Shown here: one piece after another, positions 6,224 to 10,103 of the stretch
Layout of the letters: each line of letters starts with the position of its first letter
How positions within the stretch are numbered: position 1 is the stretch's first letter
Assembly (NCBI GenBank): GCA_900755865.1
Contig: CAAEHZ010000048.1
Location: forward strand, 1 to 10,103
Length of the DNA: 10,103 nt
Reading direction: 5' to 3'
Origin: Lachnospiraceae bacterium
Lineage (GTDB): Bacteria > Bacillota > Clostridia > Lachnospirales > Lachnospiraceae
The notes under the pieces: model-generated
The model's input: the letters and a program-made list of their open reading frames with translations, nothing else
What the model was told of the DNA's origin: nothing
Database searches by the model: none
Position numbers and translations under genes: made by a program

Positions 6224-6294
6224 AAAAGTGTTGCCAGAGGACTCTGCGTACTGCGTACCTGCCCGCAGAAACGTATCGACCTCCGGCAACTTTT
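6224..6294 (-). terminator. Structured hairpin after glutamine synthetase, probable 3' end or terminator
   Basis: On the minus strand the outer stem pairs AAAAGTTGCCGGAGG (6294-6280) with CCTCTGGCAACACTTTT (6240-6224). It is fully paired in RNA apart from a two-base bulge, using one G-U wobble. The U-run after it is short (CUUUUGU), so termination may be weak. The 39-base interior holds a second stem (CTGCG/CGCAG) with two alternative partners, because GTACGCA is tandemly repeated there. The wobble pair exists only on the minus strand, which supports an RNA made in the direction of the glutamine synthetase gene. It starts 32 bases after the stop codon. Confidence 0.55.
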
Positions 6295-6326
6295 CTTTAT
6301 CTTTGCATTACAGCTGCAATCTGTAC

Positions 6327-8438
6327 TTATACCTCGAAGGTCAATTCGCCGTAGCTGGGTACCGGCCATACCTTCTTATCCACCATACCTTCCAGAGTAT
6401 CTATCGGTGTACGGAGCTTATCCATTGCATCTCTTACAGTATCCTTATAGAAGAATGCCTGTGTCTTTACATCCTCGATAGCGGAAGCCTCTGCCACTGC
6501 CTTTTCCAGTCCGGTCAAAGCTGCCTTTGCTTTTGAAAGCTCTGCATTGACTTCTCCGAGAAGCTCTGCCTGTACGGAAGCATCCACACCGGCTTCCTTT
6601 ACTGCCAGTACGGTATCTGCCAGAGTTTTTGTATAGCCTACTACCGCAGGGATGTACTTCTTGCTTGCCATACCAATCATGGTCAGTGCTTCAATGTTGA
6701 TTGTCTTTGCATAGGTTTCGTAGATAACCTCTTCTCTGGACTCCAGTTCTACCTTTGTAAAGATACCAAACTTCTCAAACAGCTTAATTGCCTTTTCGGT
6801 AGTCAGCGTCTGTGCTGCCTCTACCATGGACTTGATGTTCGGCAGTCCTCTTCTCTCTGCTTCCTTTACCCACTCATCGGAATAACCGTTGCCGTTGAAG
6901 ACAATTCTCTGATGCTCGCTCATGTATTCCTTAATCAGGTCATGTACTGCAATATCAAAATCCTCTGCCTTTTCCAGTCTGTCTGCTGCCTCGCAGAAAG
7001 CCTCTGCAACAATGGCATTTAGGGTTGTGTTTGGGCTTGCGATGGAATCAGCACTTCCCACCATACGGAATTCAAACTTGTTTCCGGTAAAGGCAAAGGG
7101 TGAAGTACGGTTTCTGTCCGTTGCATCCTTTTCAAAATCAGGCAGTGTGGATACACCGGTCTGCAGCTTTCCACCTGCAATCAGATGTGCTGCCTCTCCT
7201 GTTTCCACAAGCTGTCTTACTACATCCTCCAGCTGCTCTCCAAGGAACATGGAAATAATTGCAGGGGGTGCCTCGTTTGCTCCCAGTCTGTGGTCGTTTC
7301 CTACATCCGAAGCGCTCTGTCTGAGTAAATCTGCATGGGTATCTACCGCTTTCATGATGCAGGCAAGTACAAGCAGGAACTGAATATTTTCATTAGGGGT
7401 TTCTCCCGGGTCTAACAGGTTGACACCATTATCTGTTCCCAAAGACCAGTTGTTATGCTTTCCGGAACCGTTCACCCCTGCAAAGGGCTTTTCATGCAGC
7501 AGACAGGTCATGCCGTGACGTCCTGCTACCTTCTTCATGGTTTCCATAACAAGCTGGTTATGGTCTACCGCAATATTTGCGGTTTCATAAATCGGTGCCA
7601 GCTCATGCTGTGCCGGAGCTACTTCATTGTGCTGGGTTTTGGCAGTTACGCCAAGCTTCCACAGCTCAATGTTCAAATCCTTCATATAAGCGCCGACTCT
7701 TTCGCGGATGGTTCCGAAATAGTGATCCTCCAGCTCCTGTCCCTTGGGGGCCGGTGCGCCAAACAGGGTACGTCCTGCAAAAATCAAGTCCTCACGCTGT
7801 AAATATTTTTCTCTGTCTACCAGGAAATATTCCTGCTCCGGTCCAACGCTTGCAACTACCCTGGTTGCCTCGGTGTTGCCGAAAAGTCTTACGATACGAA
7901 GGGCCTGCTCGCTGACTGCCTCCATGGAACGAAGAAGGGGAGTTTTCTTGTCCAGCGCTTCTCCGGTGTAGGAGCAGAAAGCCGTAGGGATGCACAGAAT
8001 CACGCCGGTTGCATCCTCCTTCAGGAAAGCAGGAGAAGTAATATCCCATGCTGTATAGCCTCTTGCCTCAAAGGTGGCCCGAAGTCCGCCGGAGGGGAAA
8101 GAAGAAGCATCCGGTTCTCCCTTAATCAGCTCTTTTCCGGAAAACTCCATCAACATTCTGCCCTCTGCATCCGGATGAGATACAAATGCGTCATGCTTTT
8201 CCGCAGTAATTCCCGTCAGCGGCTGGAACCAGTGAGTATAGTGGGTTGCACCATTTTCTACCGCCCAGTCCTTCATTGCCTTTGCCACAACATCAGCAGC
8301 AGCCAATGACAGTTCTCCGCCCTGATTCATTACCTTTTTCACTTCTTTGAATACATTCTTCGGCAGTCTTTCTCTCATTTTGCCAAGTGTAAATACCTTA
8401 CTGGCGAAAATCTCTTCCACATTTACTACTTCACACAT
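6327..8438 (-). CDS. glnN: Glutamine synthetase type III (GSIII), complete copy
   Basis: The 703-aa protein makes glutamine from glutamate, ammonia and ATP, and has the roughly 700-residue length typical of GSIII, unlike the roughly 450 aa of GSI. The N-terminal GSIII domain covers about 1-170. The catalytic core includes GPEQEYF (199-205, metal-binding Glu residues), NEVAPAQHE (271-279), [10 protein letters not shown] (323-332, ammonium/glutamate site region), [14 protein letters not shown] (380-393) and [18 protein letters not shown] (441-458). A helical C-terminal domain (about 590-703) ends in WPVPSYGEL. The start at 8438 has AGGGAGGA seven bases upstream; a longer frame to 8492 would pass through the leader terminator stem and is rejected. 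A promoter (8575-8603) followed by a terminator (8491-8524) lies upstream, suggesting control by read-through. GSIII enzymes form dodecamers and act in the cytosol. A closely related paralog sits directly upstream. Confidence 0.97.
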   Translation of the reverse strand: MCEVVNVEEIFASKVFTLGKMRERLPKNVFKEVKKVMNQGGELSLAAADVVAKAMKDWAVENGATHYTHWFQPLTGITAEKHDAFVSHPDAEGRMLMEFSGKELIKGEPDASSFPSGGLRATFEARGYTAWDITSPAFLKEDATGVILCIPTAFCSYTGEALDKKTPLLRSMEAVSEQALRIVRLFGNTEATRVVASVGPEQEYFLVDREKYLQREDLIFAGRTLFGAPAPKGQELEDHYFGTIRERVGAYMKDLNIELWKLGVTAKTQHNEVAPAQHELAPIYETANIAVDHNQLVMETMKKVAGRHGMTCLLHEKPFAGVNGSGKHNNWSLGTDNGVNLLDPGETPNENIQFLLVLACIMKAVDTHADLLRQSASDVGNDHRLGANEAPPAIISMFLGEQLEDVVRQLVETGEAAHLIAGGKLQTGVSTLPDFEKDATDRNRTSPFAFTGNKFEFRMVGSADSIASPNTTLNAIVAEAFCEAADRLEKAEDFDIAVHDLIKEYMSEHQRIVFNGNGYSDEWVKEAERRGLPNIKSMVEAAQTLTTEKAIKLFEKFGIFTKVELESREEVIYETYAKTINIEALTMIGMASKKYIPAVVGYTKTLADTVLAVKEAGVDASVQAELLGEVNAELSKAKAALTGLEKAVAEASAIEDVKTQAFFYKDTVRDAMDKLRTPIDTLEGMVDKKVWPVPSYGELTFEV

Positions 8439-8490
8439 CGCGAATCCTCCCTTGTCTGATAGAATTTTCCGGAAAGCCCTTATGTACAAC

Positions 8491-8524
8491 AAAAAAGGCG
8501 CTACACTCCCAGTGTAAACGCCTT
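8491..8524 (-). terminator. Intrinsic terminator in the leader between the two glutamine synthetase genes
   Basis: On the minus strand, AAGGCGTTTACACT (8524-8511), loop GGG and AGTGTAGCGCCTT (8507-8495) form a strong stem with one small bulge. A run of six T (8496-8491) follows. It is 103 bases past the stop of the upstream copy but downstream of the predicted promoter 8575-8603, and 52 bases before the start of the complete copy. It could terminate the upstream gene, attenuate the downstream one, or both. Confidence 0.85.
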
Positions 8525-8574
8525 CGTTTTTCTAAAAATAAGCTTCCCTATAAAGTTTTTCTTTATGTCAATAG

Positions 8575-8603
8575 ACTATACAGCATTTCTTTTTTAAATG
8601 CAA
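8575..8603 (-). promoter_or_regulatory. Predicted promoter of the complete glutamine synthetase gene
   Basis: On the minus strand, TTGCAT (8598-8603) and TATAGT (8575-8580) are separated by 17 bases, with TG before the -10 box. Initiation near 8568 would give a leader of about 130 bases containing the terminator at 8491-8524. No better promoter was found between that terminator and the ATG at 8438. Confidence 0.68.
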
Positions 8604-8626
8604 GACCCAATTTAAACAACTTTTAT

Positions 8627-10103
8627 TTACACCTCAAAAAGCAAATCTGCATAGGTTGGGAACGGCCAGTAGGTCTTATCCACCATTTTTTCCAGTTCAT
8701 CCGCGGGACGGCGAAGCTCCTGCATTGCCGTTACCACTCTGTCATGATAACAGAAAGCCTGCTCCTTGCCTCTGGGCATTTCAAAAGCCTTCTTCTCTTC
8801 CTCCAGAAGATGCCCTGCTGCCTTCTTCGTTTCCGTCAGCTTTCCAGTCACTTCCTTCAAAAGCTCTGCGGGCACAGTATCATCCCCGCCTGCCTCTCTG
8901 ATGGAATTACAGGTATCTGACAGACTCTTTGCGAAACGCATTACAGAAGGAATAATCTGCTTGTTTGCCATATCTAACATCGTCAGTGCCTCGATATTGA
9001 TGGTCTTTGCGTAGGTTTCATACAGCACTTCCGCTCTGGAACGCAGTTCCTGCTCTGTAAAAATACCAAACCTGCCAAAAAGACGGATGGATTTTTCCGT
9101 AATCAGCGCATCCACAGCCTCCACCATGGACGGGATATTCGGAAGCCCTCTTCTCTTCGCTTCCTCCTCCCACTCTTTGGCATATCCGTTTCCGTTAAAA
9201 ATAATCCGCTGATGCTCTGTCATGTATTCCTTAATCAGGTCATGTACTGCCATATCAAAGTCCTCTGCTGTTTCCAGACGGTCTGCTGCTTCGCAGAATG
9301 CCTCCGCAACAATGGCATTTAAAGTAGTATTGGGGCTGCCGATGGAATCCTCGCTGCCTACCATACGGAACTCGAACTTATTTCCGGTGAAAGCAAAGGG
9401 TGAGGTACGGTTTCTGTCTGTTGCATCCTTGACAAAATCCGGCAGAGTAGATACGCCGGTTCGCAGAACGCCGCCCTCTTTCAGGGAATCTGCCTTTCCG
9501 GTTTCCACAAGCTGATTCACCACATCCTCAAGCTGCTCCCCCAGGAAAATGGAAATAATCGCAGGGGGTGCCTCGTAACCGCCTAATCTGTGGTCATTTC
9601 CCACGTTGGAAGCACTCTGGCGGAGCAAATCCGCATGGGTGTCCACTGCCTTCATAATGCAGGCAAGAACCAGTAAAAACTGTATATTCTCATTGGGTGT
9701 CTGTCCCGGCTCCAGAAGATTGATTCCGTTATCCGTGGTAATCGACCAGTTATTATGTTTTCCGGAACCGTTCACTCCCGCAAAAGGCTTCTCATGCAGC
9801 ATACAGCGCAGTCCGTGCTTTCCTGCCACCCTCTTTAAGGTTTCCATTACAAGCTGATTATGGTCTACCGCTACATTGGCAGATTCATAAATCGGTGCAA
9901 TTTCATGCTGGGCGGGAGCAGCTTCGTTATGCTGGGTCTTGGAAGTAACTCCCAGCTTCCATAATTCAATATTTACATCGTGCATAAAGCCGCCGATTCG
10001 TTCTCTGATAACGCCGAAATAATGGTCATCCATTTCCTGTCCCTTCGGTGCAGGGGCACCAAACAGGGTTCTTCCGGCAAAAATAATATCCTCGCGCTGC
10101 AAA
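8627..10103 (-). CDS. glnN: Glutamine synthetase type III, second copy (N-terminal part outside window)
   Basis: The 491 visible codons align with residues 213-703 of the neighbouring copy without net length change, so about 212 N-terminal residues are missing off the right edge. The first visible codon TTG is a Leu inside a conserved [10 protein letters not shown] segment, not a start. Core motifs are intact: [33 protein letters not shown] and [18 protein letters not shown]. The catalytic half therefore looks functional. Differences cluster in a surface-like stretch near SLKEGGVLR and in the C-terminal helical domain, where [18 protein letters not shown] replaces an Ala-rich segment. The stop is at 8627. 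The only terminator downstream is the one at 8491-8524. The two copies probably arose by duplication in this family or a close relative. Division of labour, such as different nitrogen states, is inference. Start, promoter and leader of this copy cannot be seen. Confidence 0.95.
   Translation of the reverse strand, partial: LQREDIIFAGRTLFGAPAPKGQEMDDHYFGVIRERIGGFMHDVNIELWKLGVTSKTQHNEAAPAQHEIAPIYESANVAVDHNQLVMETLKRVAGKHGLRCMLHEKPFAGVNGSGKHNNWSITTDNGINLLEPGQTPNENIQFLLVLACIMKAVDTHADLLRQSASNVGNDHRLGGYEAPPAIISIFLGEQLEDVVNQLVETGKADSLKEGGVLRTGVSTLPDFVKDATDRNRTSPFAFTGNKFEFRMVGSEDSIGSPNTTLNAIVAEAFCEAADRLETAEDFDMAVHDLIKEYMTEHQRIIFNGNGYAKEWEEEAKRRGLPNIPSMVEAVDALITEKSIRLFGRFGIFTEQELRSRAEVLYETYAKTINIEALTMLDMANKQIIPSVMRFAKSLSDTCNSIREAGGDDTVPAELLKEVTGKLTETKKAAGHLLEEEKKAFEMPRGKEQAFCYHDRVVTAMQELRRPADELEKMVDKTYWPFPTYADLLFEV

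Noticed and set aside
8439-8492. 18-residue N-terminal extension of the complete glutamine synthetase
   Set aside because: It begins within the T-run of the leader terminator. The ATG at 8438 has a strong ribosome binding site and fits the family start.
8525-8570. ANTAR-type twin hexaloop hairpins in the glutamine synthetase leader
   Set aside because: A small ATAAAG/CTTTAT hairpin is present, but its loop is five A with no A1/G4 pattern, and no second hexaloop hairpin could be found.
8551-8571. Second promoter with a perfect TTGACA at 8566-8571
   Set aside because: The nearest -10-like box TATAGG is only 13 bases away, and nothing suitable lies at 16-18 bases.
6922-9857. Plus-strand frames repeated opposite both glutamine synthetase genes
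   Set aside because: They recur at the 2300-bp offset only because the coding strands are paralogous; they are antisense shadows.
10100-10102. TTG as a start codon for the right-hand glutamine synthetase
   Set aside because: The codon is a conserved internal Leu when aligned with residue 213 of the neighbouring paralog; the gene continues past the window.
1-10103. CRISPR arrays, insertion sequences, phage or attachment sites
   Set aside because: No regularly spaced repeats, transposase-like proteins or terminal inverted repeats were seen. The tRNA 3' end at 6044 has no integrase gene or duplicated segment nearby.

Overview
The window looks like a chromosomal segment of an anaerobic Firmicute, most likely a Lachnospiraceae member (Blautia/Dorea/Ruminococcus-like). 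This is inferred from the mid-40s GC appearance, strong AAGGAGG-type ribosome binding sites, two type III glutamine synthetases, a YjfB-like small protein, and a PucR/CdaR-type regulator directly before ftsE. No search was run, so the placement is by family resemblance only. Every supported gene lies on the minus strand, so the window reads from high to low coordinates.

Nitrogen block (10103 to about 6044). Two type III glutamine synthetase genes stand in tandem. The upstream one (8627-10103) enters from outside the window. The downstream one (6327-8438) is complete at 703 aa. Their shared parts match in length exactly, at an offset of 2300 bp. Between them lies a predicted promoter (8575-8603), then an intrinsic terminator (8491-8524), then the downstream gene, which is the layout of an attenuated leader. 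After the second gene come a structured hairpin (6224-6294), an A-tract tandem repeat and promoter, a tRNA-Gln(CUG) gene (6044-6115) and a strong terminator (6007-6036).

Membrane/lipid operon (about 5967 to 1803). A good sigma-A promoter (5939-5967), with an inverted repeat just upstream of it, drives a CPBP-family membrane protease, an acyl-ACP thioesterase, an integral-membrane glycosyltransferase-like gene and a CvfB/YitL S1-domain RNA-binding protein. The genes are tightly packed. The glycosyltransferase-like gene is much more AT-rich than its neighbours and is split by a one-base insertion in a G run at 3788-3791, so it looks like a transferred and broken (or split) gene.

Left end (1704 to 1). 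A 65-aa YjfB-like orphan motility-family protein ends at an intrinsic terminator (1451-1490). Next come a promoter, a PucR/CdaR-family regulator (245-1330) and the first 64 codons of ftsE, which runs off the window. The regulator and ftsE probably share a transcript.

I did not see a clear new defence system or mobile element. The observations most worth following are the leader terminator between the glutamine synthetase paralogs, the structured RNA between glutamine synthetase and tRNA-Gln, and the AT-rich frameshifted glycosyltransferase gene inside an otherwise housekeeping-like operon. No gene-free stretch exceeds 300 bases.
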